DNA of 64,000 nt. Source: Trichomonas tenax. Its lineage: Eukaryota; Parabasalia; Trichomonadida; Trichomonadidae. Shown piece by piece: positions 10,736 to 22,900 of this stretch. Under the pieces are notes generated by a model that was not told the origin of the DNA, made no database searches, and was given only the letters and a program-made list of their open reading frames with translations. Numbering within the stretch: the first letter of the stretch is position 1; each line of letters opens with the position of its first letter. A program made the position numbers and the translations under genes. The stretch spans positions 79,663 to 143,662 of the forward strand of contig JALKBU010000013.1 in assembly GCA_023091735.1 (NCBI GenBank). The letters run 5' to 3'.

Positions 10736-12046
10736 TCAGTAAGCACCTAAGAGGGCTGTACTATTAAGCATATCTGACTCTGTTGATTTGCCATTCCTTC
10801 TGCAGAATATAAAAACAACCAAAATGATTGCTAATATAACGGTAATAACAATGGCAATTATTACAAAGATCCAGGTCATGTTTGTGCCATAGAAGTCTGG
10901 TGGTGAAATTTGATCAATAATTGCACCGAGAGTCCAACTAGAAGAGATTCCATTAATATTTTCAGTACGTAAGAAGTTTATGTCAGTACCAAATTTGTAC
11001 CCATTGTATATCAAATGGTATTGAAGTACTCCGTTCAAACAATAATAAGTTCTAAATGAATCGTCTTTTGCAATTGCGTCCATTTCTTCTTTTGTAAACG
11101 AGCAAATGTGTTTTGCTGCTTCGAGCGCTTGTTCGTATGTAGCATTTATCGATATATTTGCGAAAGTAGCGTAATTTGAAAATCCGCCCAATCCATAGAA
11201 TTGATTTATTTTCGTAGAACGACTAGGAATCGACGCTTTGGTGACTTTTGGGAGTAAATTTGCTTTAACTGCAGCTGAACACTGCTCAAAATTCGAGGAT
11301 CCTAAAGCAGGAAGTCCATCGATGTAAACTAGATATCCTTTGTTCAAGCAGGGGAAATCTTCAGGCTGACTTTGTTCTTTTACGAATGTTTTTCCGATTG
11401 CATTGAAATATTCAACGATTCCTAAACCTAAAAACGAATGAACGTAAACGTGATGTTTGTTGTCGTGATATTTGAAGGTTCTATATTTAGGTGATTTATC
11501 TCTGTTATCTGTTTCTTGAGCGATTTGTACAGATGCACCTCCTAATTCTGTAATTCCGACGGAAGCAGGTGTGGTAAAATTGCTCGCGAGACTATTTACT
11601 GACAGCCAAGCAAAATAAGCCTCATCTTCACCAGTAATAACGCGAACATTCGAATCTACAAATCTAAAATCTGTCGTAGAACGAAGTTGTTTTAGAGTTT
11701 CTTGGATGATTCTGTCCTGTTCGGACTGAGGTAAAAGTCTCATACCAGCAGTTGCGTATAAAGTAAATTTAGAAGCGCGAATTTCGTCATATGAAATTCT
11801 CTCTTTTACGAATCTTTTAATATTTTGCACTAAAGATGGAATAATCGAAGTATTGTGTTCAGCGTCTGCAAGTTTTATTGGGAATTTCTCTGAATAGGTG
11901 GGAAATTCGTAACAAGGACGAACATTTGGCCACTTTTGGCTCGAATCCCAGCTATATATGTAAATTCTACTTCCTGTACTTCCGCAGTCAATACTTACTC
12001 CGTACGACATCAATGCGGAAACACCAGAAATGAAGAATTCGAGCAT
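10736..12046 (-). CDS. GDA1/CD39-family nucleoside triphosphate diphosphohydrolase (apyrase)
   Basis: The enzyme is predicted to hydrolyse extracellular or lumenal NTP/NDP. Started at the ATG at 12046 it has 436 residues and a hydrophobic N-terminus usable as a signal peptide or anchor. An upstream in-frame ATG at 12127 would add a lysine-rich leader and is less likely. Apyrase conserved regions are clear: SIDCGSTGSRIYIYSW (ACR1, about 18-33), YATAGMRLLP (ACR2, about 97-106), GEDEAYFAWLSVN (ACR3, about 139-151) and ITELGGASVQIA (ACR4, about 165-176). A C-terminal transmembrane helix (WIFVIIAIVITVILAIILVV) and a short cytoplasmic tail follow. In parasitic protists such enzymes take part in purine salvage and lower host ATP; that role is inferred. 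Confidence 0.93.
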   Translation of the reverse strand: MLEFFISGVSALMSYGVSIDCGSTGSRIYIYSWDSSQKWPNVRPCYEFPTYSEKFPIKLADAEHNTSIIPSLVQNIKRFVKERISYDEIRASKFTLYATAGMRLLPQSEQDRIIQETLKQLRSTTDFRFVDSNVRVITGEDEAYFAWLSVNSLASNFTTPASVGITELGGASVQIAQETDNRDKSPKYRTFKYHDNKHHVYVHSFLGLGIVEYFNAIGKTFVKEQSQPEDFPCLNKGYLVYIDGLPALGSSNFEQCSAAVKANLLPKVTKASIPSRSTKINQFYGLGGFSNYATFANISINATYEQALEAAKHICSFTKEEMDAIAKDDSFRTYYCLNGVLQYHLIYNGYKFGTDINFLRTENINGISSSWTLGAIIDQISPPDFYGTNMTWIFVIIAIVITVILAIILVVFIFCRRNGKSTESDMLNSTALLGAY

Positions 12047-12789
12047 ATTTTTTTGATAACCGATCTTATTGATTTTCCAAATTGTGATTTTATTTTTTAT
12101 TTGATTTTTGGATAGGAATTTCCACATATATTCGATCTTGCTGTTGAAAATTGAAAAATAATCAGAGAATTGTTCAATTACAACATATTTTTCGCCAATA
12201 ATTTGGATTCATATTAACAACACTCAATGCTATCTATGTCTCGATTATTGAGGAAATTTCAAAATCAAAATAGAAAAAAAAAATAAATCTAAATTTGTGT
12301 AATTTTTTTAAGTTTACTTTGAAATTTTAAAACTTTAAAAATCTAAATTTTGGACATTGCTTTATAATTGAAATGACTTCTTATTTACACTAATCTGGAA
12401 AATGAAACTTCAATTTTCATATAAAAAATCTTGGATATTGTGATTTAACTTATGGCATAGCATAAAATATAACAAACAATGCATTGTAGCAATATAACAT
12501 AAAACAATTTAGCTAAAACACATTAAAAAAGTTTGATGTGTCAATATTCATGATTAAAACTAAGATTCAGCTTTAATTAACGGGTACATATGCAAATATC
12601 TCATATTTATTATCGAGTAACGAGAGATTTTAACCTCGTTTCGCCTTTTGAAATTTCATGCAATTATAAATTATAGGATTCACTGATCAAATTGTTCAGA
12701 TTCGTCATCAATGGCACAGAGAAACTCATGATGCTGTTCAAAATATTCATATTAATAAATCAGCCTTGAATTCGAATCAATTCAAACAG

Positions 12790-12965
12790 TTATGAACGAG
12801 ATACAGCTTCCATCTCTCGCGCACGAGTCCGCATGCATGTTGTCAGGCTCCCAGGCTAGTGACCTAATGAATTTATTTGCCAAATAGGTTTTAGTCACTT
12901 TTTATGTTGGTCGAGCGTTTTGCATATAAAACGCATCTCCATGTACCACGTCTGGAAAAGAGAGA
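12790..12965. other. GC-richer island with hairpin potential (possible ncRNA)
   Basis: Within very AT-rich spacer this stretch has markedly more G and C. It contains complementary pairs: GCGTTTT and AAAACGC flank GCATAT near 12915-12935, and GTGAC and GTCAC enclose about 35 nt near 12860-12900. No known ncRNA signature was identified (no tRNA boxes, RNase P, SRP or snRNA core). It is a candidate only, and the strand is unknown. Confidence 0.2.
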
Positions 12966-13949
12966 TAAAAAATTGCTTCAAATATTTGAAAGAAATTGGG
13001 AAAACACAAATCTCAAAATTAATTTTCCTCCAAACACTTATAATTCTTTTTCAATTCTCGAAACATAAATACTGAAGAAGTTTCAATGATGATTGGGTAA
13101 TTCTCAAATAAACGATTATTTAGAGGTGTATTGACTTGAAGTGTCCACAGACAACATTACAAGTATGATCAATATGCTTCAGTGACGATAGGAATACACA
13201 TTATCTGGTTGGATATTACTATTGCCGCTTATGTTGATCCACAATTTACAATTTAGCAACAAATTACAAATTAAATCAACAAAAAGAAAACAGATGGTAT
13301 ATACGTATCATTGTATTCCATTCAGTGATGTGTCAGTAGTATATAAAATGATATTTAAAAATATAGATATTTTCTTATTTATTATTATGAGTTAAAATGT
13401 ATTATTAGAAGACAGTTCTGTCCGGCTGTGAGTGCACTTGAATAGCTTAAGCTTGATTGACCAAGAATATAACCAAAAATGGAAGGCAAAATTCAAAATA
13501 AATCCAAACTTTACAAATTATTTCAATTTTAAAAATTTAATATATCATTGCCAACACATTCTCATTCATATACAGACGATAAGTGCCAAAAAATTGATAC
13601 AAAAAGTGCCTCTAACCGTTTGGTCGGGTAACTAAAGGCATCTGTATATATCGCACATACGTATGACATTCTGAATTCACCAATTTTAGTCGCCAAATTC
13701 CAAAAAATTGAGTCAATACACTTCGGCATCAAAAATAACCTCGTTGAAGTCGCGATTTTTTCTCGAACTAATACTTCTAGGCAAGAAGGCGAACTATTCG
13801 TGGCGGATATCGGAATTATTTTCTGTGCTGCATCTGTTTCAATTGTCAAACACATAGTATACCCTCTACGTCACTTAGAGAATTTTAATATTACTTTCAA
13901 AATATGTGTTTGATACTTAAATTTTAGCAAATTATATTGCTGAACAATC

Positions 13950-13998
13950 TCTTATGTCATTGGTCGATATATTTATGTACTGTTTGATAGCAATTATA
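13950..13998 (+). repeat. 49-bp direct repeat, copy 1
   Basis: An exact copy of this 49-bp block lies 165 bp downstream at 14115-14163. This copy lacks the flanking 11-bp duplication seen at copy 2, so it is probably the source. Confidence 0.85.
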
Positions 13999-14114
13999 AA
14001 CTACGTTTCCTTATTTTTCCGGCAGTTACTCTCAATGCACTAACGTACACTTTCAAACTCATAGAATTTTTTCTTATAGCGGAAAACTTATGAAACAGAG
14101 TTTAGATGTAAATT

Positions 14115-14163
14115 TCTTATGTCATTGGTCGATATATTTATGTACTGTTTGATAGCAATTATA
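14115..14163 (+). repeat. 49-bp direct repeat, copy 2, flanked by an 11-bp duplication
   Basis: This block is identical to 13950-13998. It is flanked on both sides by TAGATGTAAAT (14103-14113 and 14162-14172), as expected if a nearby template was copied into a staggered break. Confidence 0.8.
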
Positions 14164-14317
14164 GATGTAAATCGAATGAAATATTTACACTAGAAAAGCA
14201 CTTCTCAAAATTTTCAAAATTACAATATTTGAATATAAAGTACCATTATTGGAAGAAACTTTTTAAAGGTTTTTCTCTATTTTCGTCTGAAAAAATACAA
14301 TTCTTTCTTTTTTATTG

Positions 14318-15436
14318 ATGCTGTGGTTTGTGACTCTCACACAGGAATGTAATTTGATATGCAAGTACTACGGAAGTGACAAGAACGAGGATATCGAGGG
14401 TATCATGGCTATTCCAAGGATATCGTCTACGACATCAAAGCTCTCGAAAACTGAAGAAAGATCCAGAGCTTGCTCTCTGCTTCTATGGTAGTGAACCACT
14501 CCTTCGTATAGACAGAATTCTTGAGATTATGGAGCTCCTTCCACACGCCAAGTTCATCCTTCAGACAAACGCAACATTGATGCACAAGCTTCCAACAGAG
14601 AATCTCTTGAAGCTCGACACAATCCTCGTCTCCGTCGATGGAGACTCCCATCGCACAAACACAAACCGTGGCAAGGGCACATGGGAGAGATCAATCTCCA
14701 ACGCTCGCGATGCTCGTGACCACGGCTTCAAGGGGGATATGATCGCTCGTATGACAGTCGGCCCACAGTCACACATCTACGAGGATGTCATGTACCTCCT
14801 CACGCTCCAGCACGGTGATAGACCCCTCTTCGATCACGTCCACTGGCAGCTCAACGTCGAGTGGTACACACCGCCATACCATGAGTACGAGCAGGAGGAA
14901 GGAATGAACTTCTTCAGATGGCGTGATGAGAGATACAATCCAGGTGTCACCAAACTCATCGATACTTAAGTCGAGGCCCTCAAGGAGAACCGACAGCTTG
15001 GTATTGTCCCATTCCAGGGCATCTTGTGGTCATATATGACCGGCGAAAAGTATGAAACAGTTCGCTGCTCGTCCGGCTGGGAATCCTTCAATGTCACAAC
15101 ATCACAGCTTGCCCAATTACCACAGAATACAAGTCTCTCAGCGATATTACAAAGATTGATACTCCATTCCAATTAGCTCACATCGAAAAGGTCGGTGCCC
15201 AGTGCAACACATGCGAAGTTCTCTCTGAGTGCGGTGGTCCTTGCCTTTATTGCAACCAGACACAATGGTGGGATGAACAAGGCCTTCTTGAGGTCTGCGT
15301 CATCATCAAGCACCTCCTCAACCAGATCAAGACAAAGATCCTTCCTCTCGCTCTCGAGAAGATAAAGAACAGAGAGGTCAAACTCGAAGTTTTCCACTAT
15401 CAACCATACGACAACTCTACAGAGATCATCCCATAA
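14318..15436 (+). pseudogene. Decayed radical SAM enzyme (peptide-modifying/SPASM-like type)
   Basis: Coding pieces in three frames reconstruct one protein family. It opens MLWFVTLTQECNLICKYY from the ATG at 14318, the position where radical SAM enzymes carry CxxxCxxC. The third cysteine is here Tyr (TAC at 14369). The frame shifts near 14418 and again near 14450, after which DPELALCFYGSEPLLRIDRI continues. A TAA at 14967-14969 interrupts the frame, and another shift occurs near 15110. The tail CNTCEVLSECGGPCLYC resembles an auxiliary 4Fe-4S cluster region. The body resembles archaeal/bacterial-type putative peptide-modifying radical SAM proteins; the exact subfamily is inferred. Three frameshifts, one stop and a lost cluster ligand make it non-functional. 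Its codons are far GC-richer than the surroundings. Confidence 0.88.
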
Positions 15437-15838
15437 AGTAACTATTGTAATTCGCAAATTATTTAACAGATCTTTTTAAAAAACTGGAGAGGTATAATCT
15501 ATGTTACTATATTTTCACTTTTTGCAATATAATAATACGAAAATATCAAAGATTTGAATATATTTTTTGGTTTTGGCTCGGAATAAAGAAATGAAAAGCA
15601 TTGGAGCTACAGAATTCACTTTAGCATTTACAGGGGAAGATCTTTCAAGATCAAAATTTTGACATTTTCATTTTCGATTTTATGTTAAAATTTATTACAC
15701 ATCAAATTCAATTTATTTTCACAGTATTTTTCGCTAATAAGGTTTTAATGGCTCCACTTTTTTTCTCGTTGACCTTTTTGAGTTTTGCGATTTTTAACGA
15801 GTAACCCCCTTCCTGGACGAATCTGATGAAACATTTAC

Positions 15839-16343
15839 GTGCTTTTTGGGGGTGCTGATTCTAGTGGTGCAATCTGTTTCATGATCTTAGCAAGGTATTA
15901 CTTAATCAAGATATGATTACAAACAGAAACCCATTACAAATCATTAATGGGCTTCTGTTATGAATCTCTTTGATGATTATAACAAATACATCTCACTATT
16001 ATAGCGTTCGCTCGCTTATTTTTGCTAGAGTTCCAGTCGAAAAATCAAAAAATAGAAAAGAAAAAATACGCCACGCGCAGGAGTCAAACGGCATTCCTTT
16101 GCTCATACATCGAGCATACCTAACGTTATGCTACCTCAAGTCCACATAAAATTTGCTCATTGGTAACATTACATATCAAATTTTCGACATTACATGACAA
16201 ATATCAGATAATAAATGTCGAAAATGGTGACTTATGTTATTTTACATGTCAAAATTCGCTGAAATCTCATGGAGGCATGGAGATCCTCAAGTTAAATAGA
16301 CAAGCAAATGCTATAAACATACTCAGCACCCCCTGAAAAGCAC
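15839..16343. mobile_element. About 505-bp block with terminal inverted repeats (MITE-like)
   Basis: The left end (15839-15858) reads GTGCTTTTTGGGGGTGCTGA. The reverse complement of the right end (16323-16343) reads GTGCTTTTCAGGGGGTGCTGA. They are identical except for T versus CA at one place. These G/C-runs stand out in AT-rich spacer. Inside are a near-perfect 14-bp-arm hairpin at 15923-15958 (13 of 14 paired), a GC-richer core near 16070-16145 and two TTACATG-type motifs (16190-16199 and 16241-16250). There is no coding frame and no certain target-site duplication. A non-autonomous DNA element is the simplest reading. Confidence 0.45.
15923..15958. repeat. Perfect-looking hairpin inside the TIR block
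   Basis: Two 14-nt arms (15923-15936 and 15945-15958) pair at 13 of 14 positions around an 8-nt loop. Confidence 0.7.
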
Positions 16344-16910
16344 CAATTTCTTATTAAAATAAATGAAAATACTAAATAAGTTAAATTATTGCTTTTTTAA
16401 AAATACAAAAACAGAGTCTCATATTCTTAAAATAATAATCTATAATCACACTGTTTATGAATGTATTAATTATAATTGATTTTGTTAATATATTTATAAA
16501 TTCTGCGATTTAATAAAGGCTACATCTATATTATTAACATGCAGTTATACCTACAATAGATAAGATAAGAGAAGAGCTTCCATCATCTTCCAATACAAGA
16601 TAGTATTTGTTTAAGCAAAATCATATTGGATTAGCGGCTTGGTCTTTGTTTGCAGAGATATTATTGATACCACTGTAAACAGAACCCCAGAAAGGCACGT
16701 AAATGTTTTATCAGATCTGATCTATAGAGGGTCACTCGTTAAAAATCGCAAAACTCAAAAGAGTAAACAAGAAAAAAAAAATTCAAGGGGTTTTAATTAT
16801 TTCATTACTAAAATCACATCATAGACAATATAAAGTATGTATATTGAGATTTGACATTTTACAATGACATTTTTTGTGCATCAAAAAATAATTAATTTTT
16901 CTTTACATAG

Positions 16911-19900
16911 ATGCAAGAATTGATCCCTCTGCAACATCTGTGGGGAAAAATTCTTGCAATGGAGAACGATAGCAACTCAAGCATCCCGCAGATACAGAAA
17001 TTACTGTCTTCAAATCAATTTCCGACGTTTTCGAGTTCTGAAATTGAAGAAATTACAAAAAAATGCGGAACTATCAACGATGCCATCGAATCCATGAAAC
17101 AGCATAACTACCCGTTTGTTTTTAAAGTGGATATGTTAACACAGCTGATGAAATATTCCGATGTAGAAGAAATGGCTCCAGATTTCATTATATCATACTT
17201 CTTGAACTCGGTAATAGCATGGACAATCAATTTCAGTGAAGGAAAATCAGTAGAAGAGTTTAAAACATTGCTAGATGCTTTAAATTTCTTAATGGAATCA
17301 AAAAACGAAATTGTACTCAGCAAATCTAAAGTTATGGCATCATCTACATTCTTTCACATATTTACATATTTCGTAAATGAACTTCCAGACTCAAATTTCG
17401 AAACATTATTCCCTCCTGTACAAGATTTTTTCTTATCAAACAAAAATGTCTCCGACAGTTACTACGATCTAATCGTTAAGCTTGCAGCGATAGTTATTGG
17501 ACCAAATTCTACAGAAATTAACCCTCAAGGTGCGATTTTTCTTGCGGGGTTAGGAGAAATGCTTGAATCAAACATCAAATTTCCGCAAAGTATAGTGATT
17601 AGTATACAAAAAATTCTCGAGAATTCTTTTTTAAACCTTGATAAATCATCTCTTAGTTTTCACTTAAGATTTTATGAATCGCTCAACATAGATGCGCTCT
17701 GTGAGTCTATGGAAGTCTTTCCTGACAAGATTGATGAAATATTTCGTAGAAGAGATACATCATTAAAAATTCCGGAACCTTCACCTATAATTCCTTTAGA
17801 CAGTGGAAAACCAGAGCAATTCACACAAATGGAATGGGTTTCATACAAAACATTTGATGATGACATGCTGATTCCAACATATCCCGAGGAATTAGAATTA
17901 GGTGATCAGAAATGCTTAGATATTATTGACAGAGATCTCGGAAATAGGTTTATGATGTTATCAGAGTTCATTCTTCTCAATACTGATTTAACAAATATTT
18001 TCATTTCTTCTTGGGTTAACAAAATTTGCAACGGAAGTCAATCATACCAATATTTTGATGTATTTGCAGCTTTCATCATATTGTTAGAAAGAACAAAGCT
18101 TGATTTCGATTATTCACCTGCCATCACTTCATTATTATTATCACCTTTATTCAAAGACAATGTTTCTCTTTTCAGCAATTCTCCCATCTTTCAAAAGATT
18201 AACATCATGAGACAGAATGTCATTAACTTCTTCTTCGAGATGCCAAAAGTCTGCGATATTTTGTTTTCGACTTTATTGATTCTTGTTCCTCAACCTTTAA
18301 TTTTGTCTGAAATAATTTTCACAATAATGCATAATCAAAAATGTTTCTCATTGATTCCTAAGTCATTTCCAAATAGACTAATGAGGCTAATTTATTTATA
18401 TCAAGGCTACAAAGGTGATGATGAGTTGGTAAGAAGGAAGATTTCAATTGCAAGATCAACATTATTTTATGCAATCGAGCTTTATATCAAATCTCCAGAA
18501 ACTTCAGACAAACTTTTCAATGATATAGAGTTCGTAACAAACTTGAAAACATTAGCTTATGAAGACCCTGTTCGCTGGTTTTCTTTGAAATACTTGTTCT
18601 TGAACAGAAATCACAAAATTGTTGTCGATGCTATTCATGAATTATTCCAGTGTTTCTTTATAGTTCAGCCACTTCCTGGAATGACAAGAATGGTTTTAGA
18701 TATGCTTAATTTCTGGCAAATACTCACAGAAGAAGAAGAAGATGAAAACACATTTTTGTCTGATTTACCTTTATTGATCAAATGGACGAAAAATATGCAA
18801 CAATCGGATTATTCTAACAGAGCCATTCTTGCTGTTATTAAGATCATCAGGAACACATTACGTGAAAATATAACAAAATCAATAAGAACAGATATTTATG
18901 AAATAATTACAAAAGTTTATCAAAAATATGACTTTGAGTTATTATTCACATTATTCACAGTTGTTGCAACCAAAGATTTTGATCGAACTCAGCATCTTTT
19001 CGATTTTAAATTCCCAAAGTTTTTGTTCACTATGCTGAAAATATTCAAAGATACACACATCCAAAACTTCCTGAGAATCATTTACGACAATTGTATGGAG
19101 TCGCAAGTTAAAAGAATAATGTTAAGAAATATTCAATTTGATATCGCTCTTGCTGATGTTTTACTTGAATGGATCGATAATAACACTCACAATAAAGTTG
19201 ATGTCAACTCAATGCTTTATACATTAGATTATATCAACACTGGAGGATGTTCAGGAACATTTGTTTCGAAATTTATTTCATTTATGTGTCCAAAAGATGA
19301 AAAAACAAGACCTCCATTCTTCGACATTATTTTCAATTTCTTTGAGTATTTCGTTAACAGATATGCTTTTGAACCAGGTCCATATATCCCTCTTACATAC
19401 AAAACTATTGTTTCATGCTTCGGTATCGAAAAGTCTGTTATTTGTGATGGCTTTACTGTTGCTTTCTGGATTTACATTGAAGACAAAGGTTCTAATGTTT
19501 TCAGAATTTTTACTATCGAAGATATGTCAGCAGAGAAGTTTTGTATTGGCGTTTCAAATAAGCACATGTCCGTCGAATACATGAAATCCAAGTTTGATGT
19601 TGATTGCAAGTTTTCACTCTTGCATTGGTTCCATTGTGCATTTGTTTTTCACAATGATATGATACAGTTTTATTATAATGGGCAATTTCATTCAGAAGGA
19701 CCTTTCACATATAATAAGAACAGTGAAAGATATGATATGATTTTCAGCAATCCACCATTCGAAGCAGATTTGTTCGATAATGCTGCTCGACACGGACAAA
19801 TTGGCGTTTACTCAGTTCTTGAACCACAAGAGATTGAAGAAATTTATAAATTAGGTTCAAGGCATATCTGGGAAACACCAAAGGCTGTTTTAATCGGAAT

Positions 19901-22900
19901 GCCTGAAATGAAGAAGAATGGAACAGTATCTGTTAAATTTAAACTTCGCGAAAAGATACAAGGAAAGTTTGTACCGACATCCGCAACAAGCAACTTAGGT
20001 TTGATTCACACTCTAAAGACCACAAATGGTTTGACGATATTGCTTCCATTATTGAAGTATGCGAGAATTGGAGGTGATGACTATTTTGACAGAATCATCA
20101 GCATTTTCATCCAACTGATGACAACTGGATTCGAATTCGAAGAAGAATTCGCCAGAAGTTTCGGTTTTGGACAAATGGCAGCGATATTGATTCATGAAGA
20201 GAAGTTAGATTTTACATTATACAAGAAATTTGTTGATCTTTTACCATTCTTCAAGAATCAAAAATTAATCGCAAATCTCAGCGACACAATTCTATTCAAT
20301 ATTGATTTGTGGATGAAATCATCGACAGAAGATGTTAAAAAGATTGTTCAGTTGTGGTTTGATATGAAGCTCAAAGTTCCACTTTCATCTTTGATACACA
20401 TGATTCGTTGCTATTTCTACCAACGTCCAATCGAGAAAGAGTTTTTGAAGTTTGAAGAAGTTCCGAGAGATGAAAACATTTCAGAAATCAGACAAATCAT
20501 CATCAAAATGATCAAGAAACGTGCAGCAAAGTTCGTTAATAATGTCCAACTGCAACAAATGGTTGGAATTGCGATGACCGGATTCGATGTTTCTTATGCA
20601 AAAGAAATAATATCAATCATCAAACACATCTTCAGTTTTGTCGTCGACAAGCAGAACATCAACATCTTTGCATGCATTATCACTCTCACATACATCATTG
20701 GATGCGGCGATGAAGAACTTGAATTCGATATCATTTCCATCTTCTGCAAAGCTCACAACATGAACATGATGAACAACATCGATCCATACGAACACTTCAC
20801 AGCATTGTCTCTTGAATTGAAGCCAGGATATGGATCTAAAAACATTGTCCAGCAGATGCTGAACATGAAAGAGTTGATGCTTATGCCATTGATATTCATC
20901 ATGGCACACAACTCAGGATGCATCGATTTAGTTTTGGACACAATTGAATTGAAAGGGAAGAGACTGCCGCATCTTTGGAATTTCGTTCCAATATTGGTCT
21001 TCATGAGGGAGAACTCAAAGAAGACATTGATCAAAGCATCAAATTTCTTGATCAAGACAGCGAATAATCTCGATAAACTCGTCAAAGACATTGACGCCAT
21101 TGGAACGATATTCGGCGGCCATGAAAAGTTCTTCAACATCTTCTTGTTGGAATTGACAGAATACACAGATCGGAAGAACGACAAAGAACTTATGGCAATT
21201 GTTATCAAGTGCTTCGTTAACACATTCCTATGCAAACCAGCCAATCGATTCTCATGGGAATTAAAGAAGCTTGCAGAAGAAACGTATGGCCCTAAGAAGA
21301 GGAAAGAAGAAAGTAATTCATATGGATTCATCCACGCTAATGAGATGCGATCGAAGTGTTCATTGTACAATCGTCCAGCGAACATCAGGAAGACACAAGG
21401 TCTTATGTCTCTCAGTTTCACGTCATGGCTTTTCCCATTCGACAATGACACAGATAGCGGTGACAATTTTGATGATATTCTCAAGCGCGGTTTGAAGAAG
21501 CATCCTCAGAAAGTCTTCGGTCTTTACTTGAACCGAAATGGCGAATTCATTGCATTGAAGCTATATGAGAGGTTCTCAAAGAGTCTTTTATTGTTTTACG
21601 AGATTTTGAGTCCGCAGTTCAAGCAGCGTCCTTACATGGAGCAGCAGCGACAATACGAATTCATCACACACAAAATGACATTCGATCCAGATGTCACATC
21701 TTTCAACAGGATCAAAGAATACATCGACAAGATCAAATCTGCATCAAGCATCATTTCAAAGTCTCTTTCTCCATCGGAGGACATCTGTGTCTTCTCCACG
21801 AGACTGTGCATCAAATTCTTGGATGGCGTCAAGAAGGATCTTAATGAGCAAGACACTCTCTGGAAGAGGCAGTGGAACTTGTTCACAGCGGATGCCGCTC
21901 CTTGGGCACGCGCAGCACTGGGAACAGACGGTGTCATGAAATACAAACGTGATGACATCCTTTCACACGGTTTGATTCCTGTTCGAAACAGATGCAATTT
22001 CAGGTTCAACACATACGAGCAGCAGGAGAAAAAGAAACCAGAAGAAAAGAATCAACGATTGATCAAGATCGATGGCGGCAAAGTCTTCAAGAAGAAGCAG
22101 CAGCCATTCGACGAACCAGTCGAGGAATTCGAATGCGAAATCATCACACTGAACAAGATCAAGCAGGGATTGGTTTCGATCTCAGAGGATACATTCACAA
22201 TTGCGAGGAACGACATCCCTCTGAAGCAGCTCAGATTCACATCAATTCAGTCTGTCTTCCTTCATTCATGGGACCAACGACCAACAGCGATCGAGATCAT
22301 CCACATCGACGGAACATCTTACATGATTAACTTCACGACAACGTCCGCTCTCAGCTTCCTCATGAAACTCGAATCTCGGAAGTTCCCTAATGCTAAGATT
22401 TTCATGCAGTCATACTTCTCGACATTCATCGCTGAATCCGATCTCACGAAGAAGTGGCTGCATCACTCGATATCGAACTTCGAATACCTCCTCTATCTCA
22501 ACTTCGTCTCAGGGAGAACGTTCAGCTGCCTCTCTCTTTATCCTTTCATTCCGTGGGTTCTTAAAGACTACAGCGCTCCGCTTGATATCAAGAATCCATC
22601 GTTGTACAGAGATTTCAGTCGTCCTATTGGCAACCAAGATCCGAGCACAGACGAAAAGCTCGATGCAGACTTCAACCGTCTGAAGAACTTCGGCGTGAAG
22701 CCATATCACTACAACTATGCACCAATCCATCCTCGAATCATCTGCAACTGGCTTGTTCGTATGGAGCCATTCACTACGATGCACGTCAAGCAAGGATCGA
22801 ATGTTTTCGACGATCCGATCTACATCTTCGAGAGCGTTGCGCGTGCGCGGAAGCCGACAGACTTCCACGAGTGCATCCCAGAATTCTTCTTCCAACCAGA

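Larger units (their letters stand above)
12047..14317. other. Intergenic spacer, 2.3 kb
   Basis: This long AT-rich spacer contains a GC-richer, structured-looking island at about 12790-12965 and the duplicated 49-bp block at 13950-13998 and 14115-14163, which are listed separately. A plus-strand frame of about 95 codons without an ATG (about 13628-13913) looks weakly protein-like but is unassigned. Confidence 0.4.
15437..16910. other. Intergenic spacer, 1.5 kb, containing a TIR-bounded block
   Basis: AT-rich spacer between the radical SAM pseudogene and the BEACH gene. Its main content is the inverted-repeat-bounded block at 15839-16343. Beyond it, from 16344 to 16910, only A/T-rich leader sequence without a confident initiator is seen. 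Confidence 0.5.

Noticed and set aside
12710..12740. ACAGAGA word resembling U6 snRNA
   Set aside because: The sequence following it does not match the U6 core and no stem-loop context is present.
13628..13913. Open plus-strand frame of about 95 codons (LNSPILVAKFQKIESI...) with an overlapping minus-strand frame
   Set aside because: No ATG, no recognised family and both strands open, so coding status cannot be supported.
16070..16145. tRNA-like sequence on the minus strand with an A-box-like TAGCATAACGTTAGG and a B-box-like GTTTGACTCC
   Set aside because: The D-stem and anticodon-stem would share bases, the T-stem does not pair, U33 is missing and the acceptor ends are not complementary. 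Not a tRNA; at most a decayed or tRNA-derived sequence.
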